A DNA stretch of 64,000 nucleotides from Alcaligenaceae bacterium CGII-47. Its GTDB lineage: Bacteria > Pseudomonadota > Gammaproteobacteria > Burkholderiales > Burkholderiaceae_B. The translations under genes and the position numbers were made by a program. Shown piece by piece: positions 1-8,547 of the stretch. The notes beneath the pieces were generated by a model that was given only the letters and a program-made list of their open reading frames with translations, did no database searches and was not told the DNA's origin. How positions within the stretch are numbered: position 1 is the first letter of the stretch; each line of letters opens with the position of its first letter. The stretch is from positions 190,985 to 254,984 of the forward strand of contig JAHTBO010000003.1 in assembly GCA_019166125.1 (NCBI GenBank), read 5' to 3'.

Positions 1-153
1 TTACGCGCTCGGCCCATGACGCCAGAAAAGCTCGACGCCTATGATCAGGCGGCGCACCAATCGCTTGTCGATCAGGCACGCCTGGAGGCCGGTGACCAAG
101 AAAGCTTTGATGACTATGTCGCGCGATTCCATGGGGCGTTGACCCATCCTTAA
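1..153 (+). CDS. C-terminal end of a probable glutamate-cysteine ligase (partial)
   Basis: An open frame enters from the left edge and ends at TAA 151-153, giving 50 residues. The tail (PMTPEKLDAYDQAA, then SLVDQARLEA, then SFDDYVARF) has the 'acidic, SL-x-x-Q, E-A-x-D, F-x-x-Y/F' pattern that I associate with the C-terminus of GshA-type glutamate-cysteine ligases, which make gamma-glutamylcysteine for glutathione. No catalytic part is visible, so the assignment rests on this short tail only. The next gene starts about 37 bases downstream on the same strand. Confidence 0.45.
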   Translation, partial: LRARPMTPEKLDAYDQAAHQSLVDQARLEAGDQESFDDYVARFHGALTHP

Positions 154-189
154 CGTAGTACATCACAGCACCGCATGGGTGCCCAACGC

Positions 190-1311
190 ATGAAACGCCT
201 GGTTCTAGTCGGTGGAGGACATGCACATCTGTTCGTATTGGATGCGTTGGCACGCGCGCAACCGACCGACATAGAAATCTTGCTGGTCACACCCGCCGTC
301 TTTCAGGGGTATTCCGGCATGCTGCCTGGCTGGATGGCGGGTCATTACACGCAATCGCAATGCCAGATCGATCTACGTCCCTTGGCCCAATTAGCCCATG
401 CCGATCTCGTGCTTGATCGTATGATTGGCATGGATGCCGACCAACGCTCTATTCATCTGTCGGGTGGGCGGGTGATCGAGTACGACCTGTTATCCATCGA
501 TACCGGTAGCGAGACAGACCTCTCCAGGCTCGAGGCGACAGGCAAAAAGCTGATACCGATTAAGCCGCTAGAGACATTTTTTCAAGTATGGCCACAGATC
601 TTGGCCGAGGCGCAACAGGCACCTGCCTATCGCCTGGCCGTCGTCGGCGGAGGTGCCGCTGCCGTTGAGCTCGCACTGGCCGCCAGCCATGCACTGACCC
701 GCGCGAGCACGAATACCCATATTGATCTGGTCGCGTCGCAGGCGGGCCCGTTGTCTAGTCACGCAGAGTCCGTACAACGGCGCATTACACGGGTGCTATC
801 CGCAACAGGCATCGCCGTGCATGCTTTGCACGGCGTAGGCGCCAGGGAAGGTATCGCCTTATCTGACGGCACGATGCTGCGTGCAGACCGCGTGATTGCG
901 GCGACCGGCGCACGGGCACCTCGCTGGCTTAGCGGCTGCAAACTGGCGCTTGGCGAGCAGGCATATATTGCCGTCGATCAGCACAACCGCAGTCCTTCAC
1001 ACCCCGAGGTATTCGCTGTAGGCGATATTTGTGAGCGCGTCGACATCACGCTGGCCCATTCCGGTGTGCATGCGGTACGCGCAGGCCCGGTGCTTGCTGC
1101 CAATATCCTGGCGGCACTGAATGGCGGGATAATGCAGAGCTATCGTCCGCGTCCACGATCACTCTACTTGCTAGCCTGCGGCCCACGCTATGCGGTCGCC
1201 TCCTGGGGGTCCTGGAGCGCTGAGGGAAAATGGGTATGGCGTCTCAAGGATTGGATCGATCGACGATTCATCCGACAATTTTCAGACCTGAGTTCAGAGC
1301 CAGCAACGTAA
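190..1311 (+). CDS. FAD/NAD(P)-dependent oxidoreductase of the SelD-associated type
   Basis: A pyridine nucleotide-disulfide oxidoreductase of about 373 residues. The N-terminal dinucleotide fold reads MKRLVLVGGGHAH (GxGxxH-type FAD loop). A second Rossmann loop, VVGGGAAAVELA, lies near residue 150 and would bind NAD(P)H. A late FAD motif, VFAVGDICE, lies near residue 278. The opening VGGGHAHLFVL and the FQGYSGMLPGWMAG stretch match the family that is fused to, or encoded near, selenophosphate synthetase (the 'N-term to SelD' family, TIGR03169). The natural electron partner is unknown. An ATG at 175 would add five residues; neither start has a strong ribosome site, and I chose 190 because the fold begins there. 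The two following genes belong to families that co-occur with this one. Confidence 0.8.
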   Translation: MKRLVLVGGGHAHLFVLDALARAQPTDIEILLVTPAVFQGYSGMLPGWMAGHYTQSQCQIDLRPLAQLAHADLVLDRMIGMDADQRSIHLSGGRVIEYDLLSIDTGSETDLSRLEATGKKLIPIKPLETFFQVWPQILAEAQQAPAYRLAVVGGGAAAVELALAASHALTRASTNTHIDLVASQAGPLSSHAESVQRRITRVLSATGIAVHALHGVGAREGIALSDGTMLRADRVIAATGARAPRWLSGCKLALGEQAYIAVDQHNRSPSHPEVFAVGDICERVDITLAHSGVHAVRAGPVLAANILAALNGGIMQSYRPRPRSLYLLACGPRYAVASWGSWSAEGKWVWRLKDWIDRRFIRQFSDLSSEPAT

Positions 1312-1334
1312 CGGACGATGCCAGGAGGTACCTG

Positions 1335-2009
1335 ATGAAGTTATCCATCATCACGCCGATACTGAATGAAGCAGACGGGCTGCCCGCCCTGCTCGCCCAT
1401 CTATTACCGTTAATTCACCACGATGTCGAGCTTATCCTCTCTGATGGTGGGAGTTGCGACGGATCCATCCAGATCGCTGAACGTGCGGGCTTCACCGTAA
1501 TACGAGCAGCCCGTGGCCGTGCCTACCAAATGAACGCAGCGGCGGCTATGGCGCAAGGTGAAATATTTTTGTTTTTGCATGCCGACACCCAATTGCCACC
1601 AGCTGCAATCACCGAAATCTCGCAGGCTTTGGCCACTGGTCAGTACGCCTGGGGGCGCTTTAATGTCCGCATCATCGGACGCCCGCGCATGCTGCCCGTC
1701 ATCAGCCACCTGATGAACTTACGCTCGCGCCTGACCGGCATTGCCACCGGGGATCAGGCTCTATTCATGACACGCCAAGCCTTCCTTACCGCAGGGGGCT
1801 TTCCAGATCAAATGCTTATGGAGGACATCGAGATATCAAAACGGCTACGCGCACTCACCCGTCCTGCCTGTATTAGACACTGTGTGCTGACGTCCGGACG
1901 ACGTTGGGAGGCGCAGGGCGTCTGGCGTACGATCTTTTTGATGTGGCGCCTACGCTGGCGCTACTGGCGTGGTGTCCCGGCAGACGAGCTGGCAAAGGCC
2001 TATCGATGA
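1335..2009 (+). CDS. Glycosyltransferase, rSAM/selenodomain-associated transferase 2 type
   Basis: A family-2-like glycosyltransferase of 224 residues. It begins MKLSIITPILNEADGL (nucleotide-sugar-binding strand), continues with LSDGGSCDGS and FLHADTQLP (a DxD-like metal-binding site), and has TGDQALFM and MEDIEISKRL in the acceptor half. Short size and these motifs fit TIGR04283, sometimes labelled arsenosugar biosynthesis transferase; the true substrate is not established. The start is fixed by an AGGAGG sequence at 1323-1328, seven bases ahead. Its stop overlaps the next start (ATGA at 2006), so the two are translationally coupled. Confidence 0.8.
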   Translation: MKLSIITPILNEADGLPALLAHLLPLIHHDVELILSDGGSCDGSIQIAERAGFTVIRAARGRAYQMNAAAAMAQGEIFLFLHADTQLPPAAITEISQALATGQYAWGRFNVRIIGRPRMLPVISHLMNLRSRLTGIATGDQALFMTRQAFLTAGGFPDQMLMEDIEISKRLRALTRPACIRHCVLTSGRRWEAQGVWRTIFLMWRLRWRYWRGVPADELAKAYR

Positions 2010-2617
2010 GGCCCGTGCATATTGTCGTACTGGCCAAGGCGCCCGTCTCCGGACAGGTCAAGACACGGCTTATACCTGCTCTTGGTGCACAAGGCGCGGC
2101 GGATCTCGCACGAGACATGCTCTACAACACCTTAGGGCACGCATTAGCAGCAGGGGTCGGCCCGGTAGAGCTCTGCGCCAGCCCGCCCGAACATGACCCT
2201 GCCTGGCAAGCCATTGTGCTCCCCGCAACGGTGTCTTGGTCAGATCAAGGCGCGGGAGATCTGGGCGCGCGAATGGCCAGGGCCGCGCAGCGGATCATCG
2301 CCACGCGTTCAGCCATCCTATTGATAGGCACCGATTGCCCAAAATTGGATGCTACGGCAATCAGGCACGCGGCAAGCGTTCTGGCTCAATATGATGCCGT
2401 CATGGCACCAAGCTTTGATGGCGGCTACACATTACTGGGCTTAAACCAATTTGACCCATCGATCTTTACTGATATTGCATGGAGCACGGCTGAGGTGGCC
2501 TCGATAACACGGCAACGACTCACGCAGCTAGGGTGGCGCACCTATTCCTTGCCCATGATGCACGACATTGACATCCCTGACGACCTTCAGTGGTTAGACA
2601 CACCGCCTGACAAATGA
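2006..2617 (+). CDS. Nucleotidyl/glycosyl transferase, rSAM/selenodomain-associated transferase 1 type (DUF2064)
   Basis: A 203-residue protein with the nucleotidyltransferase-like opening IVVLAKAPVSGQVKTRL (compare GxG..KTRL in MobA/CofC-type folds), then LLIGTDCPKLDA and PSFDGGYTLLGL. These motifs define the TIGR04282/DUF2064 family that travels with TIGR04283 transferases. It probably acts in the cytoplasm on a nucleotide-activated sugar, but no substrate is known. It overlaps the preceding transferase by 4 bases (ATGA), so the pair should be co-translated. Longer in-frame openings upstream lie inside the previous gene and lack the motif. Confidence 0.8.
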   Translation: MRPVHIVVLAKAPVSGQVKTRLIPALGAQGAADLARDMLYNTLGHALAAGVGPVELCASPPEHDPAWQAIVLPATVSWSDQGAGDLGARMARAAQRIIATRSAILLIGTDCPKLDATAIRHAASVLAQYDAVMAPSFDGGYTLLGLNQFDPSIFTDIAWSTAEVASITRQRLTQLGWRTYSLPMMHDIDIPDDLQWLDTPPDK

Positions 2618-2784
2618 CCTGGTGCAGAGCGCCATGTACGGCAGCGCACAGACCAGTCATCGCGGTTTCCGATAGTCTTTCGTGATGGTCGGTTGGGTTA
2701 ATCTCCATTGTCTATCAGCACGTGATCTGGTCCAGATCGGCCACAGTGAATAAGCAAAACTGTGTCCTGTCTATAGGAAAAGTA

Positions 2785-4236
2785 ATGACTGATAAAAGCA
2801 AACCTACAACCACTGATGCGGGTATACCGGTTGCCAGCGACGAGCACTCGCTGACGATTGGCGCAGATGGCCCGATCGTATTGCACGATCATTATCTGCT
2901 AGAGCAGATGGCCAATTTCAACCGTGAGCGCATCCCTGAACGCCAGCCCCACGCCAAGGGTGGCGGTGCGTTTGGCTACTTCGAAGTAAGTAATGACGTC
3001 AGTGCGTATACCAAGGCCGCAGTATTTCAGCCTGGCATAAAGACCGACACACTGATCCGCTTTTCCACAGTTGCCGGGGAACGTGGCAGCCCCGATACTT
3101 GGCGCGATCCACGTGGATTTTCGATCAAGTTCTATACGACTGACGGCAACTACGACATGGTCGGCAACAATACGCCGATCTTTTTTATGCGGGACCCGAT
3201 TAAATTCCAACATTTCATTCGGTCACAGAAGCGCCGAGCGGACAGCGGCCTTCGCGACCATGATATGCAGTGGGATTTCTGGTCACTATCACCTGAAACG
3301 GCGCATCAGGTCGCCTGGTTGATGGGCGATCGCGGTATCCCGAAAACGTGGCGGCACATGAACGGCTACTCCAGTCATACCTATATGTGGCTCAACGCCA
3401 AAGGCGAGAAGTTCTGGGTCAAATACCACTTCAAGACCGACCAGGGAATCGAGTTTTTGACCCAGGCCGAGGCTGACATTCTGGCCGGCGTCGATGCCGA
3501 CTACCATCGGCGAGATTTGTTTGAGTCGATCAAGAACGGCAATTTTCCCAGTTGGACGCTGAAGATGCAGATCATGCCGTTCGAAGACGCCAAAACCTAC
3601 CGTTTCAATCCATTCGATCTGACAAAGGTCTGGCCACACAAGGATTACCCGCTGATCGATGTCGGCAAACTGATCTTGAATCGCAATCCAACCGACTATC
3701 ACACCGAGATCGAACAGGCTGCGTTCGAGCCGAATAACCTAGTACCAGGAATCGGCTTTAGTCCAGACAAGATGCTACTGGCACGTGGCTTCGCCTACTC
3801 TGACGCGCACCGGGCCCGACTGGGCGTCAACTACAAACACATCCCGGTAAATCGACCACAGGTGCCCGTCCACAGTTATAGCAAGGACGGAGCCATGCGA
3901 ACCGAAAATGTCGCCGATCCCGTGTACGCGCCCAACTCATACGGCGGCCCGAAGGCTGACCCTAGTCGAACCGATGAAGCTGGCCTGTGGTATGCAGACG
4001 GCGGTGATATGGTGCGCAAAGCCTATACCTTGCGGCGCGATGACGACGACTTCGGCCAGGCAGGTACCCTGGTGCGCGACGTGCTGGACGACGCTGCGCG
4101 CGACCGATTGGTGGGTAATGTAGTCGGCCACCTCAAGGCCGGCGTTTCTGCATCAGTGCTCGAGCGGACCCTCGCCTATTGGCGCAAAATCGACAAGGAT
4201 TTGGGGGATCGAATTGCCAAAGGGGTGCAGCGTTAG
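2785..4236 (+). CDS. katA: Monofunctional haem catalase, small-subunit type
   Basis: A catalase of 483 residues (2 H2O2 to 2 H2O + O2). The distal haem region reads [18 protein letters not shown] with the catalytic His, followed by [26 protein letters not shown]. The proximal haem-ligand segment is [18 protein letters not shown] with the Tyr, then HIPVNRP. The length fits clade 3 small-subunit catalases; there is no C-terminal flavodoxin-like domain. There is no signal peptide, so it should be cytoplasmic. The chosen ATG follows AGGAAAAGTA. A 167-base gap separates it from the upstream transferases, so it probably has its own promoter; I see no convincing OxyR site there. Confidence 0.95.
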   Translation: MTDKSKPTTTDAGIPVASDEHSLTIGADGPIVLHDHYLLEQMANFNRERIPERQPHAKGGGAFGYFEVSNDVSAYTKAAVFQPGIKTDTLIRFSTVAGERGSPDTWRDPRGFSIKFYTTDGNYDMVGNNTPIFFMRDPIKFQHFIRSQKRRADSGLRDHDMQWDFWSLSPETAHQVAWLMGDRGIPKTWRHMNGYSSHTYMWLNAKGEKFWVKYHFKTDQGIEFLTQAEADILAGVDADYHRRDLFESIKNGNFPSWTLKMQIMPFEDAKTYRFNPFDLTKVWPHKDYPLIDVGKLILNRNPTDYHTEIEQAAFEPNNLVPGIGFSPDKMLLARGFAYSDAHRARLGVNYKHIPVNRPQVPVHSYSKDGAMRTENVADPVYAPNSYGGPKADPSRTDEAGLWYADGGDMVRKAYTLRRDDDDFGQAGTLVRDVLDDAARDRLVGNVVGHLKAGVSASVLERTLAYWRKIDKDLGDRIAKGVQR

Positions 4237-4298
4237 GGGCCTTGTGTTATTTAAGCCAAGCGGACCTGACGAATGCCGATCCCCCGAAAATGGGGTAG

Positions 4299-4392
4299 AG
4301 CCGGAAAGCATGACACCACAGCCGTTTCCGGCAATTAATGATCGCCTTGCATTTCCGGCATAACATGACCAAACGATCATTAATTGCCGGAA
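4299..4392. repeat. Inverted-repeat patch next to tRNA-Arg, possible mobile-element remnant
   Basis: Two perfect 19-base arms lie in opposite orientation: TTCCGGCAATTAATGATCG ends near 4343, and its reverse complement begins at 4374, with about 30 bases between. Further copies of the core GCCGGAAA/TTTCCGGC occur at about 4300 and in the spacer (ATTTCCGGCAT). Multiple short copies of one motif in both directions resemble the multi-repeat termini of IS21-like elements or a MITE, but no transposase is present. The patch begins about 35 bases past the 3' end of the tRNA gene, a common insertion spot. Confidence 0.6.
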
Positions 4393-4426
4393 TGCACAAC
4401 CACTTGAGCAGGTCTGAATAATCAAT

Positions 4427-4501
4427 TGGTGCGCCCGACAGGAATCGAACCTGTACCAAGAGCTTCGGAGGCTCCCATTCTATCCATTGAACTACGGGCG
4501 C
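4427..4501 (-). tRNA. tRNA-Arg (anticodon CCG)
   Basis: On the minus strand the 75 bases fold into a full cloverleaf. The acceptor GCGCCCG pairs with CGGGCGC, the D arm is GTTC/GAAT, and the anticodon stem GGAGC/GCTCT carries loop CTCCGAA (anticodon CCG, reading CGG). The T arm is ACAGG-TTCGAAT-CCTGT. The discriminator base is A, and the CCA end is encoded at 4429-4427. Confidence 0.95.
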
Positions 4502-4651
4502 AAGGGCCGCTATTGTAGCGTGTTTGAGCACGGATCGCCGCCGCCCGGGCGCACGTATGCAATACGCGGCGCCAGCCGCTATAATCCTCGGTTGAGGCCT
4601 GAAGCGCCGCGCTCGTTAACGCATCGATCAAATAACACTCAGGATTTAACC

Positions 4652-5572
4652 ATGAGCCACGAAGAACACGCAGCAGAATCCAAAGAGCACGAGAGCGGCA
4701 TCAAAACTCCGCGCCAATTGCTGATCACAGTCATTCTGGCCTTCCTCATTCCCATCGTCATCATCATGATGCTGGTCAATCTGGTGGGTGCAGGAATCAA
4801 GACCGGGGCCGGATCAGACGGCCAAGCCCCTGAGGCGATCGCCACACGCATCCAGCCTGTCGCGGGCTTTAAGCTTGTCGATGTCAACGCACCCAAAGTT
4901 TTCCAGACCGGACAGCAGGTCTTTGAGTCTACCTGTACCGCCTGCCACACCTCAGGCCTGGCAGGCGCCCCAAAGATCGGCGACAAGAACGCCTGGGCGC
5001 CCTACATCAAGGCGGGCTACGAGTCTCTGGTTAATAACGCTATCCATGGTATCGGCGCCATGCCGCCTAAGGGCGGGAATGCCTCGTTAGACGACTTCGA
5101 GGTTATTCGGGCCATGGTCTACATGGTCAACCAATCGGGCGCAAGCTTTGACGAGCCCAAGGAACCTGTAGGTGATCAGACTGAGGCCGCACCAACGCAG
5201 GCTGCAGCGCCTGCTGCCGCCCCTGCCCAAGAAACCCCTAAGGTAGCGATCGCTACGCCCGCACCAGCGCCCGCCGCTGCCGACGCCCCTAAGGCAACTG
5301 AGGCCGCCGCCGCTACAGAATCTGCTGCAGCAAATTCGATAGGCAAAAAAATCTACGAGTCCGTGTGCTTTGCCTGCCATACATCAGGTATAGCAGGCGC
5401 ACCAAAGTTCGCCGATAAAGAGGCCTGGGCGCCCTTTATCAAGACCGGCCTAGAGGCGATGGTTAAAAACGCAATTCACGGTGTTGGCGCAATGCCGCCA
5501 CGCGGTGGCTCACAGGCAAGCGACGAAGAGATCCACGCAGCCGTCGAATACATGGTTCAGGCAGCACAATAA
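4652..5572 (+). CDS. Membrane-anchored diheme cytochrome c (c5-like, internally duplicated)
   Basis: A protein of 306 residues. A hydrophobic helix at residues 22-46 anchors it in the inner membrane. Two c-type domains face the periplasm, with haem motifs CTACH (95-99) and CFACH (239-243). The two domains are near copies: each has SGxAGAPK, KxAWAPxIK, NAIHGxGAMPP and a MetPro haem-ligand region. They are joined by a linker of about 60 residues rich in Ala and Pro (about 171-228). The likely role is electron transfer in a respiratory chain towards a terminal oxidase. The in-frame opening extends back to 4487 through the tRNA gene; the ATG at 4652, at the head of the helix-containing domain, is the sensible start. 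Confidence 0.9.
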   Translation: MSHEEHAAESKEHESGIKTPRQLLITVILAFLIPIVIIMMLVNLVGAGIKTGAGSDGQAPEAIATRIQPVAGFKLVDVNAPKVFQTGQQVFESTCTACHTSGLAGAPKIGDKNAWAPYIKAGYESLVNNAIHGIGAMPPKGGNASLDDFEVIRAMVYMVNQSGASFDEPKEPVGDQTEAAPTQAAAPAAAPAQETPKVAIATPAPAPAAADAPKATEAAAATESAAANSIGKKIYESVCFACHTSGIAGAPKFADKEAWAPFIKTGLEAMVKNAIHGVGAMPPRGGSQASDEEIHAAVEYMVQAAQ

Positions 5573-5600
5573 GTCGCAGCGCACGTCTCGCCACCCCCTC

Positions 5601-5631
5601 ATCCGCCAGCACTTAGCTGGCGGATTTCGTT
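5601..5631. terminator. Terminator hairpin between cytochrome and LysR genes
   Basis: A perfect 10-base stem ATCCGCCAGC / GCTGGCGGAT (5601-5610 with 5616-5625) with a 5-base loop is followed by TTCGTTATTATT. It lies between two convergent genes and can serve the plus-strand cytochrome; the LysR stop lies just beyond it. Confidence 0.75.
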
Positions 5632-5632
5632 A

Positions 5633-6550
5633 TTATTCGCGTTCGATCGCGCCCCAATCATGCTGCTTGACAAAAGCACTGAGGAATTCAGCAAAGGCCT
5701 CTACAGCAGGCGATAGACTGGCATTGCGACGTGAGTAGATGAAAAACCGTCGGGATACTTCTGGGTCCTCCAAGCGCCGCATTCGCAAACCATAGAGCCC
5801 AACTAGCGAGCGCGCATACGGCAGACAAGCCGTCACTCCCAAGTTGGCACTGACCATACCTAGCGCCGTACTCATGAATGCCACCTCATTACTTGGCCGA
5901 ATTATCTGAGGCCGCAGCGCACCATCCAGATCCAATACCAAGCGTTCAGTAAACTGCCCTTGCAAGGCGATAAAGGGATACGGGGTGGCGTCGCTCCACG
6001 TAATACGACCTAGGGCTTCGAGCGCGTGGCCTCGGGGAAATACCAACATGAACGGCATCTCGAACAGCGGCGAAGCATCTAGATCCACCAGTTCATCACG
6101 CTCCGGGCCGATCCCAATATCCACTTCGCCACGGACAATACGCGTCATGACGCTCTCTACCTCACAATCGGTGAGGCGTACCTGGACGTCAGGGTACTTG
6201 GTAGAAAAAGCGGCTATCACCTCGGGTAATAGCGTGCTGGCCATCAATTGCGGCGCAGCAATCCGCACAATTCCTCGATGTAATCGTTTCAGACTGTCGA
6301 TGCCCTCCAACGCACTATCAAGATCCTGTAGGATCTTGGTCACGACAGGATGGAATTCGCGCCCAACCTCCGAGAGGTGGCTGCGGCGCGTACTTCGATC
6401 CACGAGCCGCACACCCAGGCTGCTCTCGAGCTCTTTAACCAAGCCGCTGAGCGCTGACTGTGTGACATGCAGTGTCTCTGCAGCACGGGTAAAACTGCCT
6501 GTCCGGGCGACGGCAGAAAAAGCACGTAGCTGCCTAAGGGTTACATCCAT
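5633..6550 (-). CDS. LysR-family transcriptional regulator
   Basis: A regulator of 305 residues. The N-terminal winged helix reads LRQLRAFSAVARTGSFTRAA, then LHVTQSALSGLVKELE, the classic LysR recognition helix. The remainder is a periplasmic-binding-protein-like effector domain (from about residue 90, VRIAAPQLMASTLLP). It is divergent from the TRAP transporter with a 139-base gap, the usual arrangement for a LysR protein that controls its neighbour. I infer it responds to the TRAP substrate or a breakdown intermediate. Confidence 0.9.
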   Translation of the reverse strand: MDVTLRQLRAFSAVARTGSFTRAAETLHVTQSALSGLVKELESSLGVRLVDRSTRRSHLSEVGREFHPVVTKILQDLDSALEGIDSLKRLHRGIVRIAAPQLMASTLLPEVIAAFSTKYPDVQVRLTDCEVESVMTRIVRGEVDIGIGPERDELVDLDASPLFEMPFMLVFPRGHALEALGRITWSDATPYPFIALQGQFTERLVLDLDGALRPQIIRPSNEVAFMSTALGMVSANLGVTACLPYARSLVGLYGLRMRRLEDPEVSRRFFIYSRRNASLSPAVEAFAEFLSAFVKQHDWGAIERE

Positions 6551-6597
6551 ACGTCACATCCATAAGATAATCTGATGAATACATCTGAAAATACCGT

Positions 6598-6626
6598 TTG
6601 CATGATAACTGGAAACCTTATGTAAT
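6598..6626 (+). promoter_or_regulatory. Candidate sigma-70 promoter for the TRAP/FAH cluster
   Basis: TTGCAT at 6598-6603, a 17-base spacer and TGTAAT at 6621-6626 lie in the gap between the LysR gene and the TRAP genes. Both hexamers are close to consensus and the position suits transcription of the leader peptide and dctQ. Read by eye only. Confidence 0.45.
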
Positions 6627-6649
6627 AGGGACAAAATGCAGGAGACATC

Positions 6650-6697
6650 ATGACGCCCTATTACACCGTACCGCACTCAGGCCCTAACCATGTTTGA
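6650..6697 (+). CDS. Putative 15-residue leader peptide overlapping dctQ
   Basis: A short frame, MTPYYTVPHSGPNHV, starts at ATG 6650 behind a good ribosome site (AGGAG, 5 bases upstream). It stops at TGA 6695-6697, which overlaps the dctQ start (ATG 6690) by 8 bases. The dctQ start itself has no visible Shine-Dalgarno, being preceded by GGCCCTAACC. Ribosomes may load on the leader and reinitiate on dctQ. It is not a known leader peptide as far as I can tell; conservation would decide whether it is real. Confidence 0.4.
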   Translation: MTPYYTVPHSGPNHV

Positions 6698-7241
6698 CCA
6701 CGCAGGGCGTACCCTGATGCGCCTGCTCGAAATCCTTCTTGTCGTTTGCCTGGCCGTCATGGGCGTCCTGGTCTTTGGCAATGTAGTGATGCGCTATGTC
6801 TTTAATTCAAGTATCGCCGTCTCCGAAGAGCTCTCGCGCCTGCTTTTTGTCTGGTTGATCTTTCTGGGCGCTATCCTCGCTTCGGCGCAACGCACACACA
6901 TTGGCTACGACTCTCTTGTTCAGCGTGCGTCACCACGAATACGCAAGGCTCTGGGACTATTCACCGGCGCCCTGATGCTGATCGCCTGCGTCATCTTTAT
7001 CAAAGGCGGTTGGTCACAGACCCTGATCAACCTGAACAATGAATATCCGGTCATAGGAGTTTCCTACGCTTGGCTCTATGGCGTGGCCCTGGTATTTGGC
7101 GTGGCCTTGATCTTTCCCGTGTGTAATAACATTTGGCGCATCCTGAGCAATCGTGATGAGGCGCTGACCGAGGACCTGGCGGATCGCATCGAAGGCAAGG
7201 TCTCTGAAATGCACCCTGACAAACAGGAGCCGCGTCCATGA
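6690..7241 (+). CDS. dctQ: TRAP transporter small membrane subunit (DctQ)
   Basis: A protein of 183 residues with four hydrophobic helices. It shows the DctQ hallmark region VMRYVFNSSIAVSEELSRLL followed by FVWLIFLGAI and the HIGYDSL segment. It partners the large subunit in a tripartite ATP-independent periplasmic transporter, which uses the sodium or proton gradient to import organic acids caught by the periplasmic binding protein. Its stop overlaps the dctM start by 4 bases (ATGA at 7238). Confidence 0.93.
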   Translation: MFDHAGRTLMRLLEILLVVCLAVMGVLVFGNVVMRYVFNSSIAVSEELSRLLFVWLIFLGAILASAQRTHIGYDSLVQRASPRIRKALGLFTGALMLIACVIFIKGGWSQTLINLNNEYPVIGVSYAWLYGVALVFGVALIFPVCNNIWRILSNRDEALTEDLADRIEGKVSEMHPDKQEPRP

Positions 7242-8515
7242 GCGCCGTTCTGTTTATCGTCATCTTGCTTGGCCTGATCATGATGGGTCTGCCCATCGCC
7301 TTTGCCCTCATGTATGCCGGGATTGGATTGATGCTGTTGATCGGCCAATTCGACGCCCAGATCGTCGTGCAAAACGCGATTGCCGGCGCAGACAATTTTG
7401 TGCTGATGGCGGTGCCTTTCTTTATCCTGGCCGGTGAATTCATGAACGCGGGGGGGCTATCCAAGCGCATCGTAAGCATGGCGAGTGCCTTTGTCGGGCA
7501 TTTGCGCGGCGGTCTGGGCTACGTCGCGATCTTTGCCGCAATTCTGCTGGCCAGCCTATCTGGTTCGGCCGTCGCAGACACCGCAGCCCTCGCCGCCATT
7601 CTTGTGCCAATGATGCGCCAGGCGGGCTATGACCCCGCACGCGCCTGTGGCCTGATGGCAGCGGGCGGCATCGTCGCGCCCGTGATCCCCCCATCAATCG
7701 GCTTTCTGATCTTTGGTGTCGTCGCCAATCTATCCATTACCCGGCTATTTTTGGCGGGTATCGTCCCCGGCATCATGATGGGCGGTGCACTGGTCATCGC
7801 CTGGGCTATTGTCGCTCGCAAGCAAAAGGTCGCGCTACTGCCTCGCACGCCCTGGTCACAGCGCCTTGTTCTGCTTGGGCAAGGCGGCTGGGCGCTCATG
7901 CTCCCTGTCATCATTATCGGCGGGCTGCGTTTTGGAATTTTTACCCCAACCGAAGCTGCGGTGGTGGCGGCGGCCTACGCGCTCTTTGTCGGTGCCGTTG
8001 TCTACCGCGAGCTGACCTGGGCGACCATCTACCATTGCCTGCTGACAAGTGCCCGCACGACGGCTGTCGTCCTGTTGCTGGCTGCGCTCGCGATGGTGGC
8101 CTCTTATATGATCACGATCACGGATATTTCCGGCCAGGTTGGTGGCTGGCTGCAATCACTCTCTGATCACCCATTGGTACTAATGATCGCCATGATGGTC
8201 GTGGTATTCCTCGCAGGGATGGTGCTGGATTTCATCCCTATTGTGTTGATTTTCACGCCTGTTTTCCTGCCTATCATCAAACAAGCCGATATCGACCCGA
8301 TCTACTTTGGGGTCATTTTCATCATGAACTGTTCGATTGGCATGATCACCCCGCCAGTAGGGGTGGTGCTAAATGTCATCAGCTCAATTGGCAAGGTTTC
8401 CATGGCTGAAGCCACGCGCGGGGTCGCTCCCTTCTTATTGGCGCTCTTGCTCGTTATGTTCGCTCTTATATTATTTCCGGCTCTGGTCACGGTGCCAGCC
8501 GAATGGTGGCGCTGA
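7238..8515 (+). CDS. dctM: TRAP transporter large permease (DctM)
   Basis: A permease of 425 residues with about 12 hydrophobic helices, opening LFIVILLGLIMMGLPIAFAL. It carries typical DctM segments: VLMAVPFFILAGEFMNAGGLS, then GSAVADTAALAAILVPMM, GGIVAPVIPPSIGFLIFG, FTPTEAAVVAAAYAL and NCSIGMITPPVGVVLNV. It forms the ion-coupled channel of the TRAP system with DctQ. Gene order Q-M-P, with coupling at both ends, indicates one transcript. Confidence 0.95.
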   Translation: MSAVLFIVILLGLIMMGLPIAFALMYAGIGLMLLIGQFDAQIVVQNAIAGADNFVLMAVPFFILAGEFMNAGGLSKRIVSMASAFVGHLRGGLGYVAIFAAILLASLSGSAVADTAALAAILVPMMRQAGYDPARACGLMAAGGIVAPVIPPSIGFLIFGVVANLSITRLFLAGIVPGIMMGGALVIAWAIVARKQKVALLPRTPWSQRLVLLGQGGWALMLPVIIIGGLRFGIFTPTEAAVVAAAYALFVGAVVYRELTWATIYHCLLTSARTTAVVLLLAALAMVASYMITITDISGQVGGWLQSLSDHPLVLMIAMMVVVFLAGMVLDFIPIVLIFTPVFLPIIKQADIDPIYFGVIFIMNCSIGMITPPVGVVLNVISSIGKVSMAEATRGVAPFLLALLLVMFALILFPALVTVPAEWWR

Positions 8516-8547
8516 AACGCCCTTTCTATCCCCTAGGAGACTTAAAA

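Noticed and set aside
2618-2784. OxyR-binding site ahead of the catalase gene
   Set aside because: Scattered ATAG/TGAT/CTAT pieces occur, but the four-element, seven-base spacing is not met convincingly.
4487-4651. N-terminal extension of the cytochrome gene
   Set aside because: The open frame passes back through the tRNA-Arg gene; the ATG at 4652 at the start of the cytochrome domain is the sensible start.
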